A stretch of DNA of 50,218 nt from Bacillota bacterium. GTDB lineage: Bacteria; Bacillota; Negativicutes; Sporomusales; Sporomusaceae. The translations under genes and the position numbers were made by a program. Where the stretch lies: assembly GCA_023443285.1 (NCBI GenBank), contig JAEZVB010000055.1, positions 1 through 50,218 of the forward strand. Reading direction: 5' to 3'. The stretch's first letter is position 1. Each line of letters opens with the position of its first letter. Below, in pieces: positions 34,674-43,761 of the stretch. Below the pieces are notes generated by a model, which saw only the letters and a list, made by a program, of their open reading frames with translations, was not told where the DNA came from and did no database searches.

Positions 34674-35099
34674 GTGCAGCTTAATCAGGCTACCGATTAT
34701 GCTTTTAGGGTTGTGTTATATCTAAGCGGCATACCATTTGGTCAGGTGGCAAGAGGCATTGTTATTGCTGAAAGACAGAATATTCCGCCGCGCTTTTTGC
34801 AAAAGATTATGCGGATGCTGGCAGCGTCCGGTCTGGTAAAGTCTTACCGTGGAGTTGTGGGTGGTTTTGCACTGGCAAAGCGGCCTGAGGAGATTACGTT
34901 GTATGATGTTATTGTTGCTGTGGAGGGGCCGCTAGGCATTCACCGCTGCCTGGCCGATCGCAGCATATGTAACCGTCACTGTGAACACGAATGTCCGGTG
35001 CACCAGGCACTTGCAGTTATTCAAGACAATTTGGCAGCCAATTTATCCAGTGTTACCTTTGCCGATATGGCTCAAACAAAAAAATATTCTGGGAGGTAG
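34674..35099 (+). CDS. Rrf2-family transcriptional regulator
   Basis: A 141-residue winged-helix regulator with the typical opening QLNQATDYAFRVVLYLSG and recognition segment PPRFLQKIMRMLAASGLVKSYRG. Four cysteines near residues 98-112 (RCLADRSICNRHCEHECPVH) are in the position that binds an iron-sulfur cluster in IscR, NsrR and RsrR, so a redox, nitric oxide or Fe-S signal is likely. GTG 34674 is preferred because GAGGGTGG precedes it and the family starts here; the in-frame GTG at 34632 lies within the operator. The stop is 4 bp before cydA, so it almost surely regulates cytochrome bd. Confidence 0.92.
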   Translation: MQLNQATDYAFRVVLYLSGIPFGQVARGIVIAERQNIPPRFLQKIMRMLAASGLVKSYRGVVGGFALAKRPEEITLYDVIVAVEGPLGIHRCLADRSICNRHCEHECPVHQALAVIQDNLAANLSSVTFADMAQTKKYSGR

Positions 35100-35103
35100 G
35101 AGC

Positions 35104-36492
35104 ATGGAAGAATTACTTTTGTCCCGCTGGCAATTCGGGATCACCACAGTGTATCATTTTCTATTTGTGCCGTTGACCTTAGGTTTGTCCCTCATTGTAG
35201 CTATTCTGGAAACTATCTATGTCCGCACCGGTAATGAAATGTACAAACAACAAACTAAATTTTGGGGAAAGCTGTTCCTTATTAACTTTGCTATGGGTGT
35301 GGTCACAGGTATTGTTCAGGAGTTCCATTTTGGCATGAATTGGTCAGAATACGCCCGGTTTATGGGGGATATTTTTGGGGCGCCGCTAGCTTTGGAAGCA
35401 CTTACGGCCTTTTACCTGGAATCAGTATTTCTGGGATTATGGATTTTTGGCTGGGAACGCCTGCCTAAGTCGATGCATGCCGCCAGTATGTGGATTGTAG
35501 CACTGGCGACAAATTTGTCGGCTTTTTGGATTTTGACGGCAAACTCGTTTATGCAATCGCCGGTAGGTTATGTGATTAATAACGGTCGGGCTGAAATGAC
35601 AGATTTTATCGCGCTCATTACCAATCCCTATGTGTTTTATCAATTTCCGCATACTGTATTGTCGGGATTAGTAACAGCCGGTTTCTTTGTTCTGGCTATC
35701 AGTTCGTATCATCTTATCCGGAAAACTCATGTAGAGTTTTTCCGGGCCTCGTTCAAAATAGGGCTAATCTGGACGGCTGCAAGCTTGTTTTTACTAATGG
35801 GAAGCGGCCATGCCCAGACACAGTTTATTGCCAAAGCGCAGCCCATGAAACTAGCTGCGGCAGAAGCGCTGTGGGAGACGGCAAATCCGGCGCCTTTTGC
35901 GGTAGCAGCCATTATTGATGAGCAGAACAAGAGCAATTCACTAGAAATAAAAATCCCGGCCATGTTGTCCATTTTGGCTAACAATAACCCGAATACTGCG
36001 GTTAAGGGAATTAAAGATATCGAAAAAGAATATATTGCTACTTATGGTCCAGGTAATTATGTGCCTCAAGTAACACCGATATTTTGGAGTTTTCGGATTA
36101 TGGTGGCTGCAGGCAGTGTTATGCTGCTTGTTGTGCTCGCAGCTGGCTTTTGCTGGTGGCGCGGGCGGCTGGAAGATAACCCTTGGGTATTGAAGGCCGT
36201 ATTGTGGAGCTTACCCTTGCCGTATATTGCCAATTCAACAGGTTGGTTTGTTACCGAAGGCGGACGGCAGCCGTGGATTGTATTTGGTTTGCAGAAGGTA
36301 GAGCAAGCGGTATCCCCTTCCGTTGGGGCAGTTAGTATCTGGATATCGTTGATTGGCTTTACGCTTATTTACGCCTTGCTGGCGATAGCCGCAGTGTATC
36401 TTGTGCAGAAATTTGTCCGGCAGGGTCCGGTAGATGTTCAGGTTCAATCCAATAAACCGGCAGCAGCAAAGGGGGCGACATTGTGGAATTAA
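35104..36492 (+). CDS. cydA: Cytochrome bd ubiquinol/menaquinol oxidase subunit I
   Basis: A 462-residue membrane subunit carrying the three haems of cytochrome bd, a high-affinity quinol:O2 oxidoreductase. The haem ligands fit His18 (TTVYHFLF), His183 (QFPHTVLSG) and Met333 (FRIMVAAG), and the GRQPW motif follows TEG. It is shorter than the E. coli protein because the Q-loop is of the short type found in many Firmicutes. The start at 35104 has GGGAGG upstream; an earlier in-frame ATG would overlap the regulator gene. The 3-prime end overlaps cydB. In an anaerobe it probably serves O2 detoxification or microaerobic respiration. Confidence 0.96.
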   Translation: MEELLLSRWQFGITTVYHFLFVPLTLGLSLIVAILETIYVRTGNEMYKQQTKFWGKLFLINFAMGVVTGIVQEFHFGMNWSEYARFMGDIFGAPLALEALTAFYLESVFLGLWIFGWERLPKSMHAASMWIVALATNLSAFWILTANSFMQSPVGYVINNGRAEMTDFIALITNPYVFYQFPHTVLSGLVTAGFFVLAISSYHLIRKTHVEFFRASFKIGLIWTAASLFLLMGSGHAQTQFIAKAQPMKLAAAEALWETANPAPFAVAAIIDEQNKSNSLEIKIPAMLSILANNNPNTAVKGIKDIEKEYIATYGPGNYVPQVTPIFWSFRIMVAAGSVMLLVVLAAGFCWWRGRLEDNPWVLKAVLWSLPLPYIANSTGWFVTEGGRQPWIVFGLQKVEQAVSPSVGAVSIWISLIGFTLIYALLAIAAVYLVQKFVRQGPVDVQVQSNKPAAAKGATLWN

Positions 36493-37487
36493 GTGTATTG
36501 TGGTTTGTTTTGCTGACAGTACTTTTTATCGGCTTCTTTTTTCTCGAAGGGTTTGATTATGGAGTAGGAATCTTGCTTCCCTTTCTAGGGAAAAATGACA
36601 CCGAGCGCCGAATCATTATCAATACCGTCGGGCCGGTGTGGGATGGTAATGAGGTTTGGATGATTACCGCCGGAGGGGCGATGTTTGCCGCTTTTCCGCA
36701 TGTATATGCCACCTTGTTCAGTGGCTTTTATCTGGCGTTGTTTTTGATGCTGATGGCGCTTATCGTCCGGGGTGTTGCGTTTGAGTTTAGGAGTAAGGAT
36801 TCAAACCCGGTCTGGCGAAACACCTGGGATTGGCTGATTTTTATTGGCAGTGCCATTCCAGCAGTGCTATGGGGTGTCGCTGTAACTAACCTGATTCAGG
36901 GGGTACCGATAAATGCCAAGATGCAATATGTCGGCACATTCTTTGACTTGCTTAGCCCCTATACACTGGTTGGTGGGATTGCTTTCTTACTGGTGTTTGT
37001 TTTCCATGGGGCGCTGTATTTGACGCTTAAAACCGAGGGTGAAATGGTGAAGCGGGCACGCACAGTCGCAGTACGGACAGGGATATTGACAGCGGTATTT
37101 TGTTTAGTACTTGTTGGCCTGACATATACCAATACCGATTTATTTGCCAGCACAGGTGCTGGAATTAGCCTATGGGGAGCTGTTGCCTTATTTGTCGGAG
37201 CCTATGGCGCTGTGTACAGTAAGCGATATGGGCTGGGTTTTATCTTAAGCAGCCTGACAGTGGCGTTTACGACAGTTGCCTTCTTCTCGGGGTTATTTCC
37301 CCGGCTTATGGTATCAAGTCTCAATCCGGCCTGGAGTCTGACAATTACTAATGCAGCTTCTACACCATATACGTTGACAATTATGACTATTGCTGCGCTG
37401 GCGCTGGTGCCGGTGGTGCTAGTATATCAGGGTTGGGTTTATTGGATATTCCGCAAACGGGTAACTGCAAAGGATTTAGAATATTAA
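36483..37487 (+). CDS. cydB: Cytochrome bd oxidase subunit II
   Basis: A 334-residue membrane subunit with about eight to nine helices. Family signatures FFLEGFDYGVGILLPFLG and VGPVWDGNEVWMITAGGAMFAAFP are intact. It begins at GTG 36483, overlapping the end of cydA by 10 bases with AAAGGGGG upstream, so the two are coupled. It forms the CydAB heterodimer. It is followed 31 bp later by the HEAT/WD40 gene with no terminator visible, so the next module may be read from the cyd promoter. Confidence 0.96.
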   Translation: MELSVLWFVLLTVLFIGFFFLEGFDYGVGILLPFLGKNDTERRIIINTVGPVWDGNEVWMITAGGAMFAAFPHVYATLFSGFYLALFLMLMALIVRGVAFEFRSKDSNPVWRNTWDWLIFIGSAIPAVLWGVAVTNLIQGVPINAKMQYVGTFFDLLSPYTLVGGIAFLLVFVFHGALYLTLKTEGEMVKRARTVAVRTGILTAVFCLVLVGLTYTNTDLFASTGAGISLWGAVALFVGAYGAVYSKRYGLGFILSSLTVAFTTVAFFSGLFPRLMVSSLNPAWSLTITNAASTPYTLTIMTIAALALVPVVLVYQGWVYWIFRKRVTAKDLEY

Positions 37488-37518
37488 TAACCTCAAAGAG
37501 TAAACAGGTGGTGAGGGC

Positions 37519-39624
37519 ATGGAGCTTGGAGCTGAGGACAAAGAATTTTTGCGGCAGCTGGCCTGGATTTATCCAGCTGATTTTATGACGGAAATCGTGC
37601 AGTTGGCAGAGGCTTTGATAAAAGAACAGCTGGCTGTGGGTGAGCGCCAGAATATCCGTGAGATTGTCGGTACTATTATGGCCAGGCTCCAGCTCGCGGC
37701 TGATGGCGGTTCATCACCTGAGGAAGATGCTGAGGCTGCGGCCAGACAAGAAGCCGCAGCGCAAGCTGTAAAGGAAAAGGTATTTGCGGCGCTCTATGCT
37801 GGTGAGCCGTCTATTCCGGCCGGAATGGGACCTGAGGTTGTAGCGCCGCTGGTGGCGGCTTTAACCAGTGAAGAGCTTGGTGTGGCGACCCAGGCGAGGC
37901 AGGCCTTATGCGGTTTAACCGACGGCGGTGCCATTGATGAGTTATGCCGCTTGTGGGCGGACAGCCGCCAAGCCGAATTAGAACACATTATAGTTGCGGC
38001 CGGTTATCTGGCTTCCCAGCCGCTCGGGCTGCGATTATTGACTGTGCTCAAGACCGGTGCAGACCGGCTTATGCTAGCTGAGGGAGCAAAGCTTATACCC
38101 GAACTTTTGCTGGCTGTGGAGGATGCAGACCGAATGATTGCCGGGCGAGCCCGGCGGTTGCTCCTGACACTGACCAATCGGCAGGCCATTGATGCTGTGT
38201 GTGAGACGGTACTTCGCCAAGGTCAGGAACGCCTTAGAACCTGGGCGTTGATGGCTAATTATGCGCCAACTGTTGACAGTAAGGCTGCGCTATATTATTG
38301 CATTACCGGTCAGTGGGAAAAATATTATGCGCTGGATTGGCAGGACACAAGACCCTTGTTAGCCAAAAGCTATCGGCAAGCGACACCGGATGAGCGGCAG
38401 CAGTTTTTGACTGCAGCCCGTCAAAGCGGCCACAGTTTGCTGCTGGTCGGGCTACTCTTGAAAGCCGGTCGCCGGGCTGAATATGAAGAAATTACCGATG
38501 CGGACTGGGCGGCGATGCTGAATTTGTTGTCTGAACAGGAGCGGTGGGAGGAGTTATACCGGCTAACCTTTTTTGTGCCGGTAAACTGGGCAGCTGAATT
38601 TGTATTAACCTTAGCAAATGCAAACTGGCAGCCTAAGCCCTGGCAATGTGCTGATTGGGAGAACCTGTTGGCGAGCTGTCCGCAAACCGGTAGAAGTATG
38701 TTTGTGCCTGACGGGCGTGAGCTGGCTGCCCTGGAGGCTGTGGAACCTGCGGCCAGTATTGACTGCGCTGCTTTTCACCCCAATGGCCGCCTGGTAGCCG
38801 GTGGCGGTAGTGATGGACGACTGCGGTTATGGCAAATAGCTGATGGTAAGCTCTGGCGGACGGTTAATCTCCATGATGAGGCCATTACCGCAGTGGCCTT
38901 CACGTATGATGGCCGCTATTTGGTAACAGCCGGGAAGGATGCCAAGGTACATATCTGGCAATTGCCTGATGTTAAATGGGTTAGCAGTGTTATTGGCCAG
39001 CCGGGGCTGGTGACAGCGCTGGCCGCAGACCAGCAGGGCAGGTTGCTGGCACTGGCATGTGCCGGTGGTGTATTACCGGCTAAAGTCTGGTCGTGGGATG
39101 GTTCTGCTATGCTGAATCAGGCACAGTATCCTGGCAGTTTATTTTGTACGGCGGCGATAAACCCGAATGCACGGGTAGTCGCTGGCGGGGGACGGGATGG
39201 CAGGTTGCGCACCTATGCCTTAGTCGGTGCCACTGGCGGTAGTAGGCAGTGGCTAGCGCATAACGGACAGGTCCAGGGACTAAACTATAGCGGCGATGGC
39301 TGGGTGCTGGTCAGCAACGGGATTGACGGTGCCATCAAAGTATGGCAGTCAGATAATGCGAAGTTGTTATGGAGTACTAACGACCCTGGCAGGCTTTTGG
39401 CGGTTAGTCATAGTGGGGCACGAGCAGTCATAAAATCGCCACTGGGGACAGTAACGCTCAAGCAATTGCGGTTAAGTAAACCGCTGGCGCTGGCAACGCA
39501 TGCGGATTGGCATTATGCGGCAGCCATGAAGGCGACAGAGGAACTGGAAGTGGCTGCAAGAGAGGCGAGTTGCTTTTTGCATAGTTTGCTTACTGCTAAA
39601 TTTCGTTATGATATTATGCTGTGA
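37519..39624 (+). CDS. HEAT-like/WD40 repeat protein of unknown function
   Basis: A 701-residue protein, no signal peptide. The N-terminal 300 or so residues are alanine/leucine-rich helical repeats resembling HEAT/Armadillo (for example VVAPLVAALTSEELGVATQA and IAGRARRLLLTLTNRQAIDA). A middle segment has GQWEKYYALDWQDTRPLLAK. From about residue 412 come five or more WD40-like blades, with DGRLRLWQIADG, DAKVHIWQLPD and DGAIKVWQSDN. Such proteins are scaffolds. It is the first gene of a compact module (AUG with GGTGAGG upstream) whose next member, the Hsp70-like gene, begins 17 bp after its stop. A scaffold or client-recognition role for the module is inference. Confidence 0.8.
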   Translation: MELGAEDKEFLRQLAWIYPADFMTEIVQLAEALIKEQLAVGERQNIREIVGTIMARLQLAADGGSSPEEDAEAAARQEAAAQAVKEKVFAALYAGEPSIPAGMGPEVVAPLVAALTSEELGVATQARQALCGLTDGGAIDELCRLWADSRQAELEHIIVAAGYLASQPLGLRLLTVLKTGADRLMLAEGAKLIPELLLAVEDADRMIAGRARRLLLTLTNRQAIDAVCETVLRQGQERLRTWALMANYAPTVDSKAALYYCITGQWEKYYALDWQDTRPLLAKSYRQATPDERQQFLTAARQSGHSLLLVGLLLKAGRRAEYEEITDADWAAMLNLLSEQERWEELYRLTFFVPVNWAAEFVLTLANANWQPKPWQCADWENLLASCPQTGRSMFVPDGRELAALEAVEPAASIDCAAFHPNGRLVAGGGSDGRLRLWQIADGKLWRTVNLHDEAITAVAFTYDGRYLVTAGKDAKVHIWQLPDVKWVSSVIGQPGLVTALAADQQGRLLALACAGGVLPAKVWSWDGSAMLNQAQYPGSLFCTAAINPNARVVAGGGRDGRLRTYALVGATGGSRQWLAHNGQVQGLNYSGDGWVLVSNGIDGAIKVWQSDNAKLLWSTNDPGRLLAVSHSGARAVIKSPLGTVTLKQLRLSKPLALATHADWHYAAAMKATEELEVAAREASCFLHSLLTAKFRYDIML

Positions 39625-39641
39625 TAGTTGAGGTGAGGGCA

Positions 39642-40934
39642 ATGGCTGGACGGCTGGCTATTGATTTTGGCAATGCTTATACGGTAGCTGCTTATTGGCG
39701 GCAGGCGTCCCAGCAGGCGGAGACAATTTACTTGCCTGGTGTGACACGACTGCTGCCGGGTTGTGCTTTAGGCAACGATAAGGGAATATATGCTGCGCCG
39801 TCAGCCATTGCCTATGATACGGCAACTGAGCAATGTTTCATTGGCCAGGAGGCAGTAGAAGGTAGTTTTACAAAGCTGTTTCACGATTTGCAGTTTGCTG
39901 TTGTAACTGGCAAGTTGGTTAACTATTTGACAGGGCGTCAGCTGCTGAGCAACCAGGATATAGCGAAAGATTATGTAGCGGCTATATTGAGCCGGTCGGG
40001 TCAAGTGTTGGGATTAGGCGGTGAGGCTGTGGTTGCGTTCACCGTACCAATGGCTGCTTGCCGGTCGCCGCAGGCGTGGCGGCGTTACCGGCAATGGCTA
40101 GAAGCAGCGGGCAGACAGGGCGGCTTTAATCGGCTGGAACTTATCGAACAGCCGTGGGCGGCTGCGTGGGGCGCCGGGATGCGGGTTAAGCCTGAGGATA
40201 GATATATGGTTCTTACGATAAGTGATGAATATCTGGAAGCAGCCATGGTGCAGGCTATTAATCAGGAGGATGAGGACAGCAACTGTCGTCATATCAGGGT
40301 GGTAAGCTATAGTTCAGGCTGGGTGACTGAGGCAGATACTGCGGTGCAGCTGCCACAAGTCTTATCGGCCACAGTCAGGCAGGTACTGCGGGAAGCAGAA
40401 CTCTTGGGGTATACGATAGCCAGTCTGGCCGGGGTTGTAGTGACCGGTAGTGCGGTAAACCCCGCGCTTCTGCCAACAATACATGAACTTTTTGCCGGTG
40501 TTACCATCTATGATCGCGCGCCCTTGGCCGCTGCAGCCTATGGTGCTGCGATATTAAGTGCAGGAATTGACGGCTGTGGTTATTTGCGCCATAGTTATGC
40601 TGTACGCTACTTGGCGGAGGATGGCTATCATTACCGGGAAGTCGTACCGCAGGGAATGTTTTATCCAAGTGATGGGCCTATAGCTGAACTGACGATCAAA
40701 GCCAGCTATGACGGTCAGCAACAATTTGCTTTACTGCTATATCGGATGAAAGCGCAGTGTATAAATGAAGATAGTCCGTTAGTGCTCATGTCCGGGGCGC
40801 CGGCCGTGAGAGGCCAGCAGGTTATGACGATAGAGCTTAGTTTGGGCGCTGCCGGGCAGCTGCAGGCAACAGCCCGCGAACTAATGAACGGGAATGTAAT
40901 TGCAGAAAGTATAGTAGCAGCCAAACTAGTGTAG
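39642..40934 (+). CDS. Hsp70-like protein with degenerate ATPase motif
   Basis: A 430-residue actin-fold protein. The phosphate-1 loop is IDFGNAYTVAAY (residues 7-18) and the adenosine motif resembles VVVTGSAVNPALL (about 264-276). The phosphate-2 strand, normally DxGxGT, reads YMVLTISDEYLEAAMVQ (about 188-204), so ATP hydrolysis may be lost or altered. Only about 100 residues follow the ATPase domain, much shorter than the DnaK substrate domain, with no helical lid. ATG 39642 is used because GAGGTGAGGG precedes it. It sits between a WD40 protein and a DUF1257/AAA+ pair, suggesting a specialised chaperone or assembly device rather than a general DnaK. Confidence 0.82.
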   Translation: MAGRLAIDFGNAYTVAAYWRQASQQAETIYLPGVTRLLPGCALGNDKGIYAAPSAIAYDTATEQCFIGQEAVEGSFTKLFHDLQFAVVTGKLVNYLTGRQLLSNQDIAKDYVAAILSRSGQVLGLGGEAVVAFTVPMAACRSPQAWRRYRQWLEAAGRQGGFNRLELIEQPWAAAWGAGMRVKPEDRYMVLTISDEYLEAAMVQAINQEDEDSNCRHIRVVSYSSGWVTEADTAVQLPQVLSATVRQVLREAELLGYTIASLAGVVVTGSAVNPALLPTIHELFAGVTIYDRAPLAAAAYGAAILSAGIDGCGYLRHSYAVRYLAEDGYHYREVVPQGMFYPSDGPIAELTIKASYDGQQQFALLLYRMKAQCINEDSPLVLMSGAPAVRGQQVMTIELSLGAAGQLQATARELMNGNVIAESIVAAKLV

Positions 40935-40948
40935 AGGGGGGAATAACG

Positions 40949-41329
40949 ATGTCACATTTTACTCAGGTAACAACTAAAATTACCAGCAAAGAGATGTTGG
41001 CAGCTTGCCTCAAGGAACTTGGCTATGACGTGGAGGAGCAAGCTGTCATAAAAGGCTATCGCGCCCAGGAAACACCTGTCGATATTGCCGTGAGAATGAA
41101 ACAGGGTTATGATATTGGTTTTGTACTCGGAGCGGATGGAACGTATAGCTTTGTCGCCGATTGGTTTGGCGTACAGGGAACCAATGAACAAGAGTTTACG
41201 CAAAAAGTGCAGCAGCAATATGCTCTGACTACTGTTATGGATAAGATTGGCCGGCAAGGCTTTAATGTTGTGGAGGAGCAGCGTGAGGCCAATGGGGAAA
41301 TCAGATTAGTAGTACGCAGATGGGTATAG
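40949..41329 (+). CDS. DUF1257 (Ycf35-like) protein
   Basis: A 126-residue soluble protein starting MSHFTQVTTKITSKEMLAAC, the characteristic opening of DUF1257, known as Ycf35 in plastids and cyanobacteria. It shows the internal ELGYDVEEQ and GFNVVEEQREANGEIRL segments that look like two related halves. It has AGGGGGG before the ATG and lies 14 bp after the Hsp70-like gene and 16 bp before the AAA+ gene. In other bacteria DUF1257 genes are often next to DUF2997 and Ycf46-like ATPase genes, as here. The biochemical function is unknown to me. Confidence 0.85.
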   Translation: MSHFTQVTTKITSKEMLAACLKELGYDVEEQAVIKGYRAQETPVDIAVRMKQGYDIGFVLGADGTYSFVADWFGVQGTNEQEFTQKVQQQYALTTVMDKIGRQGFNVVEEQREANGEIRLVVRRWV

Positions 41330-41345
41330 GGGAGGTAGAAAAAAC

Positions 41346-42890
41346 ATGGATAACTTTGCTGAGCAATTTGATACCTACATTAGAGCGCGGGTCACGCTTA
41401 TTGTTATTGTAACTCCAGAAGAAGAACGCGCCATTGAGCATGTAAAAGCTGTGTGTGAGCAAAAGAACCGCACCTGTTTGTCCTGGGATGTGGCCGATGC
41501 TTTTGTTGTGTTGACAGGCAAGTCGTCGATTGATCTGAAGTGTCGGGATCCGCTGGTTGCGCTTGATCTTATGGAAAAGACGGGAATGGATAATCAGGGG
41601 GACATTTTTGTCTGCAAGGATTTCCATGATTTTTGGACCAACCCGCCAGTCAGGCGCAAGCTGCGCAGTGTTGTACAGCGCTTGACACAGACAAGAACCT
41701 CGATTGTTATTACCACTCCCACCGGACAAATTCCAGATGAGTTACAGGATGAGGCTGTGGTTATCCAGCTCCGGCGTCCTAACGGCGAGGAGCTTGACGG
41801 CGTATTGGAAGGTCTCTTAAAGGGGGCCAATGTCAAAATGAATCTAACCGAAACCGGGCGCGAAAAGGTAGTGCAAGCCGCTATGGGCATGACAGCCGGC
41901 CAGGCGCGCCGGGTTTTCTCTAAAGCTATTGTAACTTGTGGCTGCCTGGATGATCGCAGCATTGCTATGATTACCGAGGAAAAAGCCCAGTTGGTACGCC
42001 AAAGTGAAGCACTTGAGTTTTTGAGTACTACCGAGACCGCGGAAAGTGTCGGTGGCTTAGGAGTCTTAAAGGAATGGCTGCGTCTCAGGGAACAAGCCTT
42101 TACTAAGGATGCGCGTGACTATGGCTTGCCGGCGCCTAAAGGCATTGCTATGGTTGGTATTCCCGGTACAGGTAAGAGCTTAACCGCAAAAATGATTAGC
42201 AGCTTGTGGCAGCTGCCGCTGCTGCGGCTTGATGTCGGCGCTTTATTCGGTTCGTATGTTGGCGAATCGGAAGACCGCTGCCGCCGGGCGTTGCACATTG
42301 CTGAGACCATTGCTCCCTGCATATTATGGGTTGATGAGATCGAAAAGGCGTTTGCCTTTGGCGGCGGTGACGGTGGTACCAGCCAGCGTGTGTTTGCGAC
42401 CTTACTGACCTGGATGCAGGATAAGAAACAGCCGTGCTTTGTTGTGGCTACAGCCAACAACATTGCCGCACTACCGCCGGAACTTATGCGCAAAGGCCGC
42501 TTTGATGAGATATTCTTTCTGGATTTGCCGCACATGTCAGAGCGACGCGAGATTTTTATCACTCACCTCAAACGGCGTAACCGCAACCCGCGTGAGTTTG
42601 ATCTTAAGCGGTTGGTTAAGGAGTCAGACGGCTATGTGGGTGCGGAAATTGAACAGGCCATTATTGATGCCATGTATTTGGCTTTCAGTGATCAGATGCG
42701 GGAAATTACCACAGAAGATATTGTTATATCGCTAAAACGCCAAGTGCCGTTATCTGTTTCCCAACGGGAAAATATTCAGTATCTCCGGCAATGGCTGCAA
42801 GAAGGCCGTGCCCAGTCAGCTTCCTATCCAGGCGAGGTTGCTGGTGAAACAGGCTCAGGTCAAGTGCTGCTAGAAATTGATGAAGACTAA
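41346..42890 (+). CDS. Ycf46-like AAA+ ATPase
   Basis: A 514-residue ATPase. The N-terminal 230 residues resemble an inactive P-loop-like domain (DNFAEQFDTYIRARVTLIVI, ITTPTGQIPDELQDEAVVIQ). The AAA+ core has Walker A GIPGTGKS (about 271-278), Walker B ILWVDEIE (about 327-334), sensor-1 VATAN, and the arginine finger in RKGRFDE (about 382-388), close to FtsH and spastin-type AAA modules. No protease domain or membrane segment is present, so it should remodel proteins without degrading them. This architecture matches Ycf46 of cyanobacteria. Its neighbours DUF1257, DUF2997 and a radical SAM protein suggest it handles a modified or metal-containing client, which is inference. Confidence 0.9.
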   Translation: MDNFAEQFDTYIRARVTLIVIVTPEEERAIEHVKAVCEQKNRTCLSWDVADAFVVLTGKSSIDLKCRDPLVALDLMEKTGMDNQGDIFVCKDFHDFWTNPPVRRKLRSVVQRLTQTRTSIVITTPTGQIPDELQDEAVVIQLRRPNGEELDGVLEGLLKGANVKMNLTETGREKVVQAAMGMTAGQARRVFSKAIVTCGCLDDRSIAMITEEKAQLVRQSEALEFLSTTETAESVGGLGVLKEWLRLREQAFTKDARDYGLPAPKGIAMVGIPGTGKSLTAKMISSLWQLPLLRLDVGALFGSYVGESEDRCRRALHIAETIAPCILWVDEIEKAFAFGGGDGGTSQRVFATLLTWMQDKKQPCFVVATANNIAALPPELMRKGRFDEIFFLDLPHMSERREIFITHLKRRNRNPREFDLKRLVKESDGYVGAEIEQAIIDAMYLAFSDQMREITTEDIVISLKRQVPLSVSQRENIQYLRQWLQEGRAQSASYPGEVAGETGSGQVLLEIDED

Positions 42891-42909
42891 AAGGAAGGGG
42901 CGGTAAAGC

Positions 42910-43110
42910 ATGGATAAAGAGGAGCTGGAAATCACCATTGATGCCAGCGGACAGGTCAGTATTAAGGTGGCCGGAGCCAAAGGCGGCAAATGTCTGGATA
43001 TCACGAGACCCATCGAAGAAGCGCTGGGAGAAGTTAAAGTGCGGGAAATGTCGCCGGAATATTATGAGCAACCGGCCAATGCTGCCAAGGTTCGGGATAA
43101 TCAGCGATGA
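42910..43110 (+). CDS. DUF2997 small protein
   Basis: A 66-residue protein, MDKEELEITIDASGQVSIKV at its start, then a glycine-rich turn (AGAKGGKC) and TRPIEEALGEVKV, matching the short DUF2997 family usually encoded beside DUF1257. The single cysteine (Cys27) in KGGKCLD may be significant given the adjacent radical SAM enzyme. AAGGAAGGGG precedes the ATG. Its stop overlaps the next start in ATGA, so the two proteins are translationally coupled and likely act together. It could be a substrate of the radical SAM protein, but this is only a hypothesis. Confidence 0.82.
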   Translation: MDKEELEITIDASGQVSIKVAGAKGGKCLDITRPIEEALGEVKVREMSPEYYEQPANAAKVRDNQR

Positions 43111-43700
43111 CGGGGGAAGAAAGGCAAAAAGGCAGCCTGATTAATATGGCGGCCTTTTTGCCTGTTTCGCGCAGTAATGGCCCTGGCCGGCGCGCGGTGG
43201 TGTGGGTGCAGGGGTGTGGCCGCAACTGCCCGGGTTGTTTTAACCAGGATATGCAGGTCTTTGCAGATAAGCAGCTTATTGCCCCGGAAGAGTTGGCTGA
43301 ACGTATTTTAGCAATCGATGGTATTGAAGGGGTGACCTTCTCCGGCGGCGAGCCTTTTGCGCAGGCAGAGGCTTTGGCCGAACTGGCAGAACAACTCAGG
43401 GCTTGCGGGTTAAATATTGTGATCTTTTCTGGTTATACTTTTGCTGAACTTTCGACTGGGCGTAACCTTGCCTGGCAGCGGCTGCTGGCTGTAACCGATT
43501 TGCTGGTTGCCGGACCTTATGAACAGGGGTTGCCTTCGCAAGACTATCTTAGAGCATCGGTAAATCAGCGATTGTTATTTCTCACGGATAAACTGATGCA
43601 ACACCCGGATGTTGGGGATAATAACCATGGACAGATTACCGAGGTTATTGTAGATGCTGCCGGCAAGGTGATAATTACAGGACTTGGTCAAATCTTTTAA
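43107..43700 (+). CDS. Radical SAM protein of the NrdG-like activase type
   Basis: A 197-residue radical SAM enzyme. The cluster motif CxxxCxxC is Cys37, Cys41 and Cys44 (QGCGRNCPGCFNQ). The SAM-binding GGE motif is present as TFSGGEPFAQAEAL. It is of NrdG/PflA-activase size, but no glycyl-radical enzyme such as NrdD or PflB is encoded in this window. The start overlaps the DUF2997 stop by four bases (ATGA). Its place at the end of the Hsp70/DUF1257/AAA+/DUF2997 module suggests it modifies or activates a module partner. NrdG for ribonucleotide reductase is an alternative but unlikely in this context. Confidence 0.88.
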   Translation: MTGEERQKGSLINMAAFLPVSRSNGPGRRAVVWVQGCGRNCPGCFNQDMQVFADKQLIAPEELAERILAIDGIEGVTFSGGEPFAQAEALAELAEQLRACGLNIVIFSGYTFAELSTGRNLAWQRLLAVTDLLVAGPYEQGLPSQDYLRASVNQRLLFLTDKLMQHPDVGDNNHGQITEVIVDAAGKVIITGLGQIF

Positions 43701-43761
43701 ATAAACAAAATATACTAGCGACCACAGTTTACTTTTATTTGATAATATTAGATAATAAGGA

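Noticed and set aside
43107..43700. Radical SAM gene as nrdG of the anaerobic ribonucleotide reductase
   Set aside because: No nrdD is adjacent and the gene is translationally coupled to DUF2997, so a module-specific role is more likely.
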